Part shown: one piece after another, positions 35,654-46,660 of the stretch
Numbering within the stretch: position 1 is the stretch's first letter
Layout: each line of letters opens with the position of its first letter
The notes under the pieces: model-generated
Seen by the model: the letters and a program-made list of their open reading frames with translations, nothing else
Databases searched by the model: none
What the model was told of the DNA's origin: nothing
Program-made: the position numbers and the translations under genes
Assembly: GCA_037176845.1 (NCBI GenBank)
Contig: JAYKXP010000017.1
Location: 186,001-250,000, forward strand
Direction of reading: 5' to 3'
DNA from: Paramarasmius palmivorus
Lineage: Eukaryota; Basidiomycota; Agaricomycetes; Agaricales; Marasmiaceae
DNA: 64,000 nt

Positions 35654-36688
35654 TATGCCGATACAGCTGGGTAAAATAGACAACGAGAGGGTTGACGCGT
35701 GAAAACGCGCTGTAAACACGGAGAAAAGGAGCAGTGGAATGTGGGTGTGTAGTGTTGACTCGAAGCTGTAGCGCGCAAGAGCTACGGCGACGGGTCGTGT
35801 GTGGCTAATTCGAAGTTGCAGAGGGCTCAGTCGGAGATGTGCCTGATCGTAAGCGATGGTGCTGTTGAGCTTCGAATAATGTTTGCGACGAATACACAGG
35901 GCTGAGGAAAATGCCTGCACAGGTGCCACTTGGATGGAATGAACGAGATCGAAAGTGCAGCAACCAAGACGTAAACAGAAAGGTGTCCCTCCGTTTTATT
36001 GATTGAGCATCATTGTACCTCGTTGCAGCCCAGATGGGGACGTGAAAAGACCTGCCAAAAAACCAAGTTGAAAGAGGCCGTTTGTCAAGAGGTATAGCCG
36101 ATACAGCAAGTTCCCGGTGATCATGGTAGTCTTACAACACGAACTCGAGGTTTCAACGTGTACCAAAACGTGCGCAATGCCCTCCGTTGATGGATGGGGC
36201 ATTAAATAACATACAGCAGAAACAGCACCATCCCAGACCAGCGCAAGACAGATATATGAAGGTTCCACGGTCTCATAGAAAGGTAAAAAAAGAAATCAGG
36301 TTGTGAAGCAAGCTGTACCCTTGCCGTACCTGCGACCAAAAATTTCTTTGTTATCGTTACTTATCCTAGGATAGACATTTGATGAGCCCGAGCAGCTGCC
36401 AATGGGGATTAGATATTGAGATCTTGAGGTATGTCACTTGGCAAGTTGAACTCGTTCGTAACTTGCAAAATCGTCGCAGGAGACGGTGGTAAACATGGTT
36501 GTTGAGGAGCAGGCGAGACGAGGTGAAGTGTCCCAAATAGGTAACTCTGGTTCTTCTCTCCAGACCTCGGTCACAAGTAGGTCAGTCGCGGTAATTCAAC
36601 TAGTAGCAAGATTTCTGACAGGAAATCCAGCAGCATATTGTTCTTCTTCACTCCATTGAAGTGTGACGGACCTCAATTCATAGTATCC
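35654..36688. other. Intergenic, no supported gene
   Basis: A 90-codon minus-strand frame ending at 35996 contains hydrophobic segments but no convincing family signal; I left it out. Confidence 0.4.
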
Positions 36689-37790
36689 ATGCCTATCCTT
36701 CGAGTATTTACTGGCGCGCCAACAGCGAGGGCTCTACGAATGACGCGAGCAGGGCCTGTTCAAGACCAATGGATTAACGTGTCTTCTTCCCAGCCATTGA
36801 AGCCTCGGAAATCTTCTCTCGATTTCACATCTCTATACCCACCAGCGACATTAGACGCGGCGAGCCGGCGTATTTCTGAAATCATTTACAGGCACGCCAT
36901 CTTTCAAGATGAGGGAGAACATGATGGAGAACAGGATGGAGAACAAGTTGAAGAGTATCATTCATTAGTAGACCAAACCAGGCATGAAGGTACGTAATGT
37001 TTGCACCAGAGGTCCCTATGCTCCTCATTCCTTCACCAGGCCAAACGACTGTCATTACATGGGACCTTACTGCTCCTGTGGAGTTCAACCACGACGATTC
37101 TGCCCGACGCGAATACTCGTTTTTGAATACCACTTCCGCTCGGATTGAGACGCAAATATTCGAATCACAGGATACTCAGGAAACCCAATCTTATATCTAC
37201 TCCGATACCTCATCAATAGCCCGATTTCCTACTTTTAACATTAATTTGCACACCCTCACACCTCTTTCAGCCATGGCTAAATCAAAAGCTAAGGGTTCTT
37301 GCAAAGTGAATATGCTATTGGCTATCCTCGAGGTAGACGGCCCCGAAACCATTCATTTGAAAAGGGGGCCTGACGCCGGCAAGGAAATATCCGTGCTGAA
37401 AATGATACTAGGCGATGAAGAAGGCAATCTGTGTAAGCTGACAGCATGGAGGGAAGTTGCTGAGGTATGGAGCGGTGTTGATGATCATGTCGCCGTAAAA
37501 AGAGGGGATGTGATTTATTTGCAAAGTGAGTCCTTCATACACGTTCGCGAATGCAGCACTTGTTCTCAACTTGATGACCAGATGTCACCGCCAACTATGA
37601 ACCTTCAACCTCTCCGAATATCACTGCATCTCCATACCTCAAGTCTAAGCTGGAGATTTGTTACAGGACGATGCCATACACCCGCGACGATATGAGGCTG
37701 CGCCCTGATCTCAGGTTGGGCGCCAGTGATGCCGCTGTACGGAGAGTAGAGGCTGTTGTGTGCTGGTTCGAAAAGATGGCTGGTCTATAG
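36689..37790 (+). CDS. OB-fold-like protein, possible DNA-binding
   Basis: Three exons (36689..36989, 37040..37525, 37582..37790), all in phase, give 331 aa. The N-terminal half is polar and acidic (E-G-E-H-D-G-E-Q-D-G-E-Q). From about residue 180 on, the alternating hydrophobic strands V-N-M-L-L-A-I-L-E-V, I-S-V-L-K-M-I-L-G-D-E, L-C-K-L-T-A-W-R-E-V-A and the phrase V-K-R-G-D-V-I-Y-L-Q look like an OB fold of the RPA kind. The C-terminus has Y-R-T-M-P-Y-T-R-D-D and R-L-R-P-D-L-R-L-G. It may bind single-stranded DNA in repair or telomere work (inference only). The chosen ATG is the first in the open frame. Confidence 0.65.
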
Positions 37791-40328
37791 CGCCCTATAT
37801 GTAGGGTTGTACAAGTCGACCCGACAATTGCGCGCTGTTGTGAGTCCCCTCTACTTTGGAAAGCCTTGTATGTACATACTTATATCTATGAGCGCAGGTC
37901 TCTATTAATTGAATCCATTGGTCTCTCATCTCCGAAACGTTTGAGCTCATTATGCGGTGATGCAGGCAATCTCGGGTCGCTGTTGGTACGTTGTGATATC
38001 TTACATTTCTTCTCTAGAATATGACGAATTTCTGGAACGTTACAACGTAGGCATATCATTGATGATTATGAGTATCCCTCAACTCAACTGCCATCAAAAC
38101 TGGATATGTCTGCAAGATAGAGATACCCGTCAGTAGCCGTCAGTGTCATCAGCAATATCCGGACGAGCATATGGATTTCAGGGAAGAATTCCAGCCAAGG
38201 CAGTCTGTGCCTTGCCGTTAAACCGTTGAAGGCCAGGGCGCCGTTCCGTCCCTCCTACTGGTTTCCTCAGCACCTCACCTGCACATACAGACGGACGTTT
38301 CGACACGAGTCCAGGAACCTAGGATTCCCAAATATCCCCTTCTGTTTTACAACCCTGGTTCACATCCATGGCAATTGTCGTCTAAATCCTTCCACTGCTT
38401 CGCAACCCATTGCAACCCACCGCTGTTTTTAATCCGCAACATCGCATTCTGTTGGTGAGCTCTCTGGCCTTCTGGAGGGTCTCTGCCTCAATTCCGTTAT
38501 TTGTTACTCGTCCCGAATCCGAATGCGAACGCATCGGTTGGTCGGTCGACAACGGTTAGCCGAGTTTCGGTTAAAGTAGCCCAGGGATGGTCAAGGATAA
38601 AGATTAGGCTCACAGTGACATTACTTTTCAATACACTGTTGGAAAAGGAAACAGCTTCAAGTTCGCTGCGGATACGGATAATACGGGAAAATTTTAAATA
38701 ACAGCAGTTTGTCGCAGCGTTCTCACCAGTACACTGCTCTCTAGATGTTCCAACTGCGGAATTGAGAACTGGCGCAATCGGTATTTTTATTTTATTTTCT
38801 ATCTCCTTCGTACGAAATGGCTTCTCTGTTGGAGTATCAGTTTTCTTGCGATGTACCAACGGCCACCCGATGGTGCCACTGCCGAGTCCGTCGTTACTAA
38901 GACTTTCAATCAATTGATTTCCTTGATACCTCATGACAATTGAGTCTATCTTTGAGCCAGTATACCTCCAAAGTAGGAGGAATTTCAGAAACGAGCGTGA
39001 ATGAAACTCATACCAAGTTCAAGCTCACGCGTGGATTTGGCAACAGACGCGTTTCGTATCATGTCACGTGCACTGCTTGACCTCAACCACCATCATCCGT
39101 GTTTCAAGGGAGAAGAGGGGCAGCTTTATACCCCCTTGTATGATGGAGCAGCAAAGTGACGGGCGGTACGTTTCACCTTTTCAAGTAAACGAGCCTAAAT
39201 TTGACAACCAAGCCCGCTGTAGGATCCTGTACCCGATGGCGATGGCGTTTTCGGTAGTCGGGGCGTGCTGGTTTATCGGATGAAACGCCGCTGGCCAATG
39301 TATTCATCGAATGACATAGGAGCATCATACACTACCTAAGAGGTAGAATCAGATCATGAATATTCCAAGCCCCAAGTGATGTTGCCCCAATTTTTTTCGG
39401 GACGCTGCCGTTGCTGTGGATCCGTCTCTGGTGAGTAACCCGTCATAACATTTGATGAGCAGCTCTGAGTCTTTAGATACTTTGACAACGAATTCGTGGT
39501 AGCTAAGAGAAGCACATCTTTGCTACACATATACCATCAGATCAAAAACGAACGTCTCGAACAATGGGTCGGGTCGGTTAATCAGTTCCAGGGGAAGAAC
39601 GGCAAGGCACCACTGAGTTGAAAATTGCGAACAAAGGGCGTCACCTCGCACATTCTGCGCTGACCTGTGCTTATCCTTGCTGCGTCGCGTTGGATTTGGA
39701 TCCGGTTATGAATACAAACCCGAGGTTTTCACAAAGGGTTTCCAAAGGTCTCCGAAGGTTCCTCTGAGGAGCTTGATTTTTCCGATGATGCCCAGTCGAA
39801 AAGAGGAGCCAGATGCGTGAGTAGGAGCCACGTTTCCAATCAATTTTTTACAGGGTCAACTGCAAGTGGTAACTGTGTATTACTCACGTACGGGCTTGTC
39901 TCGACCGTGAGGAGTACAAGCTGTCATGAGTCTTTACAGCTTGTACTGCGCGGTAGCACGGCTTCGTTTGTCGCACGCACCATACAATCGTTCGATTGTA
40001 ACTCAAAATGGCTAATCTAGCCTCATGGATTCGTAAGTCACAATGCCGCATCCATCCTCAATCCGCTTCCTCACATGTACTTTTTCGTGTTACAGGCCAA
40101 ACCGCACGCGGCGCTACTCAGCCTTGTCAATCTCAATATAGATCTTCCGACCCCGGGTAACTCCGATCTCTCCTTCCCTTCTTGGAGATCCCAAGTCTGA
40201 GATAGCCGAAATTGCATCGCACCTGTTACGAGTTACGGGTTCCCTATATAAAGCCAGTCTGGCAATGGCATGACACCGTCCCTTTCGCCCCACCCTTCTT
40301 GGTTCCCAACCTACCAGCCATAACCATA
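37791..40328. other. Gene-poor region of 2.5 kb
   Basis: The longest frame is a 145-codon minus-strand one (38497..38934) starting M-R-Y-Q-G-N-Q-L; it has no recognisable motif and is not annotated. A TATA box near the right end belongs to the next gene. Confidence 0.4.
40245..40252 (+). promoter_or_regulatory. TATA box of the following hypothetical gene
   Basis: TATATAAA lies about 77 bp before the ATG at 40329 and supports that gene being transcribed. Confidence 0.5.
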
Positions 40329-41201
40329 ATGGCCTCTCCAAGCTCGGATTTCGAGATATCCCAACTATCGCTCACTGGTAGCAATACTTGGGACACACCT
40401 GTATATGAGGATTCCAGATTATACTGGAACTCAGTCTTGCTAAGCTCCAGCACATTGGTCAACTGTAAGTCGATTACAGAGTATTCTATCTGTTTCTTTT
40501 TCTCATAGTCTGTTTTCAGTTCCTCCATCTCCGTCGGATAGAAGCTCGACAAGCTCGTCTGCGTCAACGACCGGACCAAATTATAACACCTACACGACAC
40601 CATATGCTGTCCCATACTTCGTACCCTACACATCGCCTTCCTACACGTTTCCTCCACCCCATCGTCATTATTCTCAAAGATCACCACCTCTCACTGTGAC
40701 ATGCACGGCTCCACTCATCGCGCCCAAACCATTACCATATCATTCCCCCACGTTTCTGAAGTTTGATCTCCTTCCGGAGATCGATGAGGACCTCAGTCAT
40801 CCCCCTTATTGCCAAAGGCCCAAACGGAAACGTGGCGACGGGGACGATAAGGAAGAAAGTTTTTCGATGCGGAAGAGGAGTAAGGATATGGTTCGCGAGC
40901 GGCCACCCAGACCTCCGAGTGTTTCCACTGGACGCCACAAGACTGCTGCATCGAGGCGCACGAGACACCGATAAACATCCCTACGTTTTCGATTCTACCC
41001 GACAAACATCCACTCGATTTCATTCCTATCGGTTTCGGCGAAACAACAAGAATTCAATGGCTCCGACGCCTGGAATTCAGTCTTGAGAACCCCAATATCT
41101 CAGGTGACACCGAGCTTGTACACCCTGTCGTCTTCGATAGACGCAAGAGTGATCGGTGTCTGTCTGGGCGCCAGGTGGTACCTGATAGGGATGGTTCCTA
41201 G
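40329..41201 (+). CDS. Hypothetical low-complexity protein with basic NLS
   Basis: Three exons (40329..40464, 40520..40879, 40942..41201), joined in phase by 55-nt and 62-nt introns, give 251 aa. The N-terminus is Ser-rich (MASPSSDFEISQLSLTG). The middle is rich in Pro/Tyr/Ser/Thr (Y-T-T-P-Y-A-V-P-Y-F-V-P-Y-T), followed by a likely nuclear signal R-P-K-R-K-R-G-D. The last exon has a folded look: F-I-P-I-G-F-G-E-T-T-R-I-Q-W-L-R-R-L-E. Without the second splice the frame would end at 40974, so two isoforms are possible. I do not recognise a family. Layout and nuclear signal suggest a regulatory protein (inference). Confidence 0.5.
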
Positions 41202-42527
41202 ACTACATTTCTTGGTTCCTGATGCGTACCTCCTTTACACACATTGCGGTTATGTGCTACATGCATTTATCAATACCACATCGTCCACAAGAATATTCAA
41301 TCGGGAGACCACTCGAAACCGAGCTCCCGACTCAAAGTCGCACATGGTGCTTTCACAGGGGAGCTGCGGCCAGCAGCGCATGGGTATGAGAGATGACGGG
41401 AGCCTTCTCATCTCCAGCCACGAATACTCATCACCTGCTATGTTTAGCGTCTATTCCTACGTTTCGGAGCCCTTGCCCTGGCATCACTCCCGCTGGTCGG
41501 AGGATACGGGCATTCCAATTAACTTCATTCTATTATATGGACATTTCGGCTGCCAGTAGTTCCTTGTTGCTTCGCGTTTTGCACTGCATCACTCTGTATC
41601 CGTTCATCATGTATTATTATTCACTACAACAGTTCATTACATTCGGCATTTTTTTTCATTCACTTGGACACTGTATAATTGTACCAGAGAATGGGGTGTA
41701 ACATACGTACATTACTTGCCAGTTCTAGTATCTGCTTCGCACATATGGAACTTGCTATATTCTACCGCGAACGTTCAAACTCTGGTACCGTCCACATTCC
41801 CGTCGATAAGCTTCCTTGAGCTCCACTACAGCCCTGTATATTCCGTGCCCCACTCCGTCACGAAATTGGGGTCTGACCCCTTGGGAAAATTCTGCAGTAC
41901 CCCGCATCCGCTGCTTGCGTATATGACATTGAGTTCTCAGCGTGTACCACTCTAGACCATTTTTATGGCAGATGATAATCATCCCTGCCTGACTATCAGC
42001 CACTTCGCCCTGAAAGCACATGCTGCCGAGTGGTGTTGAAATACCTGAATACTTGGGTTGATGCTACACACCTGCCATTCGTGACATTCGCAACGTCCCG
42101 TCTGGTTGCGTCGGTATACCACGGGAACACATCACAGATGTTGTTCACTACGGAACGCGAACACTGCACCCAAAATGATCAGCATGAAGTGACCTGCTAG
42201 TTGCAGATGGCATCAACTTAGTAGTATGGTATCGGACATCAGCAACACCTGTTGCGAGTTCTCCAGCACTACATCGTTAAGCGATGGGATCATGAAACAC
42301 AAGCAGGGGTGATACATGTAGTACGACAGCCATCAAAAAAGAATGGCGTTCCTCTTTTGAGCTTGATGTAAGTGAGATATCTCGTGGCGTTGGTCGGGAG
42401 AAGCCATCCGACCGTGTCCCAAAGCAAGTGATATTCTACCTATCACAAATCGGTGACGCGCTAAGCTCGTTGTCCGATAAGCAGGTAAATGGGCTAGCGT
42501 CAGTGGGATTTGAGATATCTTGCTAGG
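41202..42527. other. Intergenic, no supported gene
   Basis: Some plus-strand stretches around 41300-41560 read as protein in two frames and could be further exons of the preceding gene. No phase-consistent join was found. Confidence 0.35.
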
Positions 42528-43098
42528 ATGTCAAACAGGGTAGGATGCGGGGATCGTACCAAAGACGTACAGGGTTCTGAAACCAAGGGAGGCACGTCAG
42601 AGCGGGACCCAGGAGAAAGGTATGCGGCGTATTTTAGCGTGTCGAACGTCCCAGCGTTAGGAAATAGAAATGAAAATATCCCCGTTTGACTGACAATTCC
42701 TTTGTTGAGAGTTAACGAAGATGCCTGGCAAGTGACTGGTAATCGTACTGCCAATTTCGTTGGAGAACAAGCTACTACGCCAGAGACTCCGGGAACGAGG
42801 TAACAGCTGGCACGGGCCAATCGTCGGTCTTGAGAGATTCGTTGGCAAGCCAAAGGTGTCAGGTCAGGGGAACTCGGAGAGGTCATATTCCGACGAGCCC
42901 GTCGTGTTTCTAATGAATGCTAGTGAATCTAGAATGAAAGCCCTCAGAGATAGGATCCATGAGCGAGAAGCTAGGCTGATGTTAAACTCTGGGTTCGACT
43001 CGACACCGGGGGATGAACGCCCGTACACTATCCAAAAATCTTTGGAAACACCTGGGTATATCAGTCAATCATCAAACATCTTTTCATGGAACCGTTGA
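42528..43098 (+). CDS. Hypothetical protein, three exons
   Basis: Exons 42528..42619, 42710..42799 and 42837..43098 join in phase to 147 aa. The start reads MSNRVGCGDRTKDVQG. The last exon has S-Y-S-D-E-P-V-V-F-L-M-N-A-S and a helical charged segment K-A-L-R-D-R-I-H-E-R-E-A-R-L-M-L. The second intron is only 37 nt, short for this genome. No family recognised. The gene sits alone in a gene-poor area and could be lineage-specific. Confidence 0.4.
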
Positions 43099-43869
43099 AT
43101 ACGAGCTTACATGAGCTCTTCCGCGGACGGACGGATTGAAGGAAGGAATCCAATACAAATGGACGCGGGGAAGATGGTCACAGAGCAGACATGATGTCTT
43201 TGACGGTGATTATCAGCTCGAAAGGAGTTCTCAAAATTGGATCGGTGTTGGTAGAGGTGGCGTTCATCTATTGTAGGCGATAAACCGCTCTTGCTGAGCG
43301 AAAGAGATATAAGGTATTGTGTTCAGTAGTTTGGGTCGACCACGTCGCACCAGCGGCTGCACACAGTTGGTATCGAGTCATTCCAAAAAGATATCCTGCC
43401 AAGAGTGTCAAGGTTTATGTAACCATTCTAGGATAGTCTTGAAAGCGAACTAACTTCGGTGAACGAGCCTCGGGAATAATGCACTTGCCATCTAGATCAT
43501 TTTTGAAAAATTTGCATTCCAGAGATTGACAACATACCCCCGGAAGCCTAGAAAATCGATATCGTGCACTGAGGATGTTCTTTGACGAGTGAAAATTACA
43601 ATATTCCGCGGAGACGTTGTGGACAGGAAGAAAGGGTGGCCCGTGAGAATTGGGATGAACCCGAGTACTACTTAAGTACCGATTTTTTCACGACACTTCT
43701 GTGTCAAGGATCATCAACTGAATCTTCGCGAAGAGGTACCTCCAATACGAAGCATAACATTCTCTGATATCGGTGGAATCCACTGGCAGGTCACAGTAGT
43801 CGATGGTCTATATAGATAAACATTAACGGGACGAGTTCGCAAACCACATTTTAGCGAGATCAAGAACGG
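43099..43869. other. Intergenic, no supported gene
   Basis: Between a hypothetical gene and the 3' end of the P450. Nothing recognisable on either strand. Confidence 0.5.
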
Positions 43870-46427
43870 TTAAACTACACCAGCGCTATCTTCTGCTTCT
43901 TTAGCCGTGATCCAGAGGCCACCCTAGGGAAAGGAAGATAAGGTTTTCTGCTAATTTCTGAATAAATAGAGAACCAACCCCACTGTACATGGTTAATGTA
44001 AGTTTTGGGAAGAAGTTATCAATAGCCTGTCGGCCAGGTGCCGTTTTCCACTCTGGCGGTGTGCGGAACTCTGAGGGTGTCGCGTCTGGTTCGAGTGAGA
44101 ACGATTCAAAGTTTTGCATTAGCCGGATGAGAATGAATGACATCTCGTTGTAAGCGAACTGAGAATGGGTTTTAGTATAAATCTCAGTAAGTTCAAAATT
44201 GTGCCCGCGACTTACCTGTTGTCCCAGACAGATCCTAGGACCAGCGTTGAAAGGAAGGAAGATGAAGGGTCGAGGGGTGAGGTAAGTCTTCAGTCGATCA
44301 TCCAAGAAACGTTCCGGGTCGAACTCCTCAGCTAGGATGCATTTATTAGCCAAGAAGAGGTGAGTAACGACTCCAGTACTGACCATCAGGGCCCCACAAA
44401 TCTGTTCGCCTGTGCATCAGAAGGACGGAATAAGGGATCCTAGTAATAGTCAGTGTTGATGTTCACGAAGGTATTATGGAGTCGCCTCACGTAGAACCGG
44501 CTGGTACGTAGATTGGCGGCTGGGTAGGATCAGGGGATGGCCAGGTGGTTGCACTCACGCATTGCCTGATTTGCAATTCCCCGTCAATTGTCTGCAAGGG
44601 TTACTTGCGAAATACTTACCGAGTATTGAAAGGTCTTCAATAAACTATTTCAGCATCGGGAAGACGCGTAGAAGATATGGATACTCACACGACAGGGTAC
44701 AATCGCAAGGTCTCTGTGGAAGACGACGGGATGTTAGTCGTAGTAGGTAGCACACACAGCTGACTTGCCATTTATGACTGCACGCAAGTATTTCATTTCC
44801 TTTACGTCGTCGTATGTGGGCCGCCGGTGAGGGCCAACTTTGGAGAGAACCTCTTCCCGGAGACGGGCGGCAACGCGAGGATACATAGAAAGGAAATATA
44901 TTATGAAAGTCAATCTGTGAAACCCTTCAGTATATCAACTCGTCAGAGGGTATAGAAAGCTCAGGGTATACGAACGTTCCGGTGGTTGTATCGCGGCCAG
45001 CTACCATGATGTTCAAACTAGTATGAACTGCCGGTCAGATTTGCAACATAGTGAAGAGCTAGGAAACGACGTACATTGCATCTCTGAGCACGTTGGGATC
45101 TAAGAAGGGATTCAGTATTGATACGGCTGTAATTTGGTGTCCAAAACCGACCATCTGTAAGATCAACCAAGTGGTCTAACATAGTCTCGTCGTCACCAAC
45201 TTCTTCCTTCGCTATTTTTGATGGTCTTCCAGCAGCTCTTTTCTTTTCGAGGGCTTCCGCGATGATGGGTTCTATAAAGGAGTTCACAATATTCATTGGT
45301 TCGACGGTCTTGTCCTCCCAAAACTCTGCTAAAGGCCACAAAGGCCCAACCCAAATGCGCAAACCAATGACTTCCTGAGCTTCCAAGAAGGCCTTTGTAA
45401 ACGTCTGAGCACGACGAGCTTCATCAGTCTCTGGGGAGCTGGAAAGTTCTACTGGTGCATAATGGGGGTAGGGAGGGTTGGCCGATAAACTGTGAACGCA
45501 AGAGCCAAAGAGAAATTCCGTTGCAGAATCCAACGTGAACCTTCCCATAAGATCCTGCCATGCAACATAAGCCCAAGAACAGAGATTTTGGAAGAACGCG
45601 GACCTGAAAGTCAATCGGATATCCGGCGCGTAGACGTTTCTTCATTTGGGCCACAGCAGATTCGGCATGACGGTCGAAGATATCAAAATGAGAAATACGG
45701 TCCCTGGTGAAAAAGGGACGCGTCATTTGACGATGGAACCTGAAGAATCATGTCAATAGGTGCCTAAGAGTACCGGGTCGCTTCCAACTGACTTCCACAT
45801 CTCTCCGTTACTGTTAAAGACACCAACTCCAAGCACCGGAGCAACATCTTTGCGGAAGCCCTCACCTAAATCTATGATTAGTGTGGATGTATAGATATTA
45901 GCGATCAAAACTAACCCTTCTCATAGCTCTTGAAATCCGTTGCTAGAATCTGCTGAATGTGTTCAGGCTCTGTCGTAAACATGACATCTTCTCCCATAAC
46001 ATTCATGTTGAAGAAAGGCCCCAATTCGTTCATCATCCTTTGGTGGCGTTCACCTTGTCATGACACTGTCAGATGGGAAACAAAAGAGTTGTACAAAAGG
46101 CACCGTACCTGGGTATCCATGCCAGAATTTCTGCAAAGATTCCACAACAATATCGAGATTAGCCAGCCATTTCCCTTTCAGAAAAGGCGCGAATCGAGCA
46201 CCCATAGCAGTAGCTTCGAGCCTTTGCCTCCTATTTTCCAGATGAACGGATGCTACAATGTACAAGGGCAAGCATATTGTCGCAGCGAGAATACAAAGCC
46301 AAGTTGGTAGGCGAATGTTGACCAGATCAAGGAGCTTCTTGACAACTATGGCGGCGATGGACGGCGTGCTCAAGAGAACGAGGAGTTTCGAGAGGAACAA
46401 GATACCAGGAGCTTTGAGCAATGCCAT
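43870..46427 (-). CDS. Cytochrome P450, CYP63-like
   Basis: Heme monooxygenase of the ER membrane. The start at 46427 gives a hydrophobic N-terminus ([12 protein letters not shown]) with a second membrane segment. Family blocks in order: [13 protein letters not shown] near 45510; the I-helix oxygen-binding motif A-G-R-D-T-T near 44995; the E-x-x-R region; and the heme loop [12 protein letters not shown] near 44230 with the thiolate Cys. Then F-A-Y-N-E-M-S-F and a last small exon with the stop at 43870. These blocks resemble CYP63, which in white-rot fungi oxidises alkanes, fatty acids and xenobiotics. The gene is broken into many small exons, only partly delimited. It starts 233 bp after the EZH2 stop. 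Confidence 0.85.
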
Positions 46428-46660
46428 GGTCCTGGTCAGAGCTTAGTTCAAGCCGAATTGCTCTCATAAGTATAGAATGGTGGGTGATAATCATCGTGTG
46501 TCATGATCGCAGCGGCGCAGTACTGCCGGTCAGCACCTCTTCCTTACGTACAGCACCCTGCACATCCACCCCAGCATTCACGAATCGCTCAATACCCAAC
46601 AATGAGGGAGGTGCCAAAAGCCTCTTACATTGTATATGTAGTACATCTAGTGGATAATTA

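Noticed and set aside
35996..36268. 90-codon minus-strand frame with hydrophobic stretches
   Set aside because: Contains good-looking donor and acceptor sites inside, but neither reading gives a convincing protein.
38497..38934. 145-codon minus-strand frame
   Set aside because: Starts with ATG but has no recognisable motif, intron context or neighbour support.
42500..42886. 128-codon minus-strand frame
   Set aside because: It is antisense to the better-supported three-exon plus-strand model at 42528-43098.
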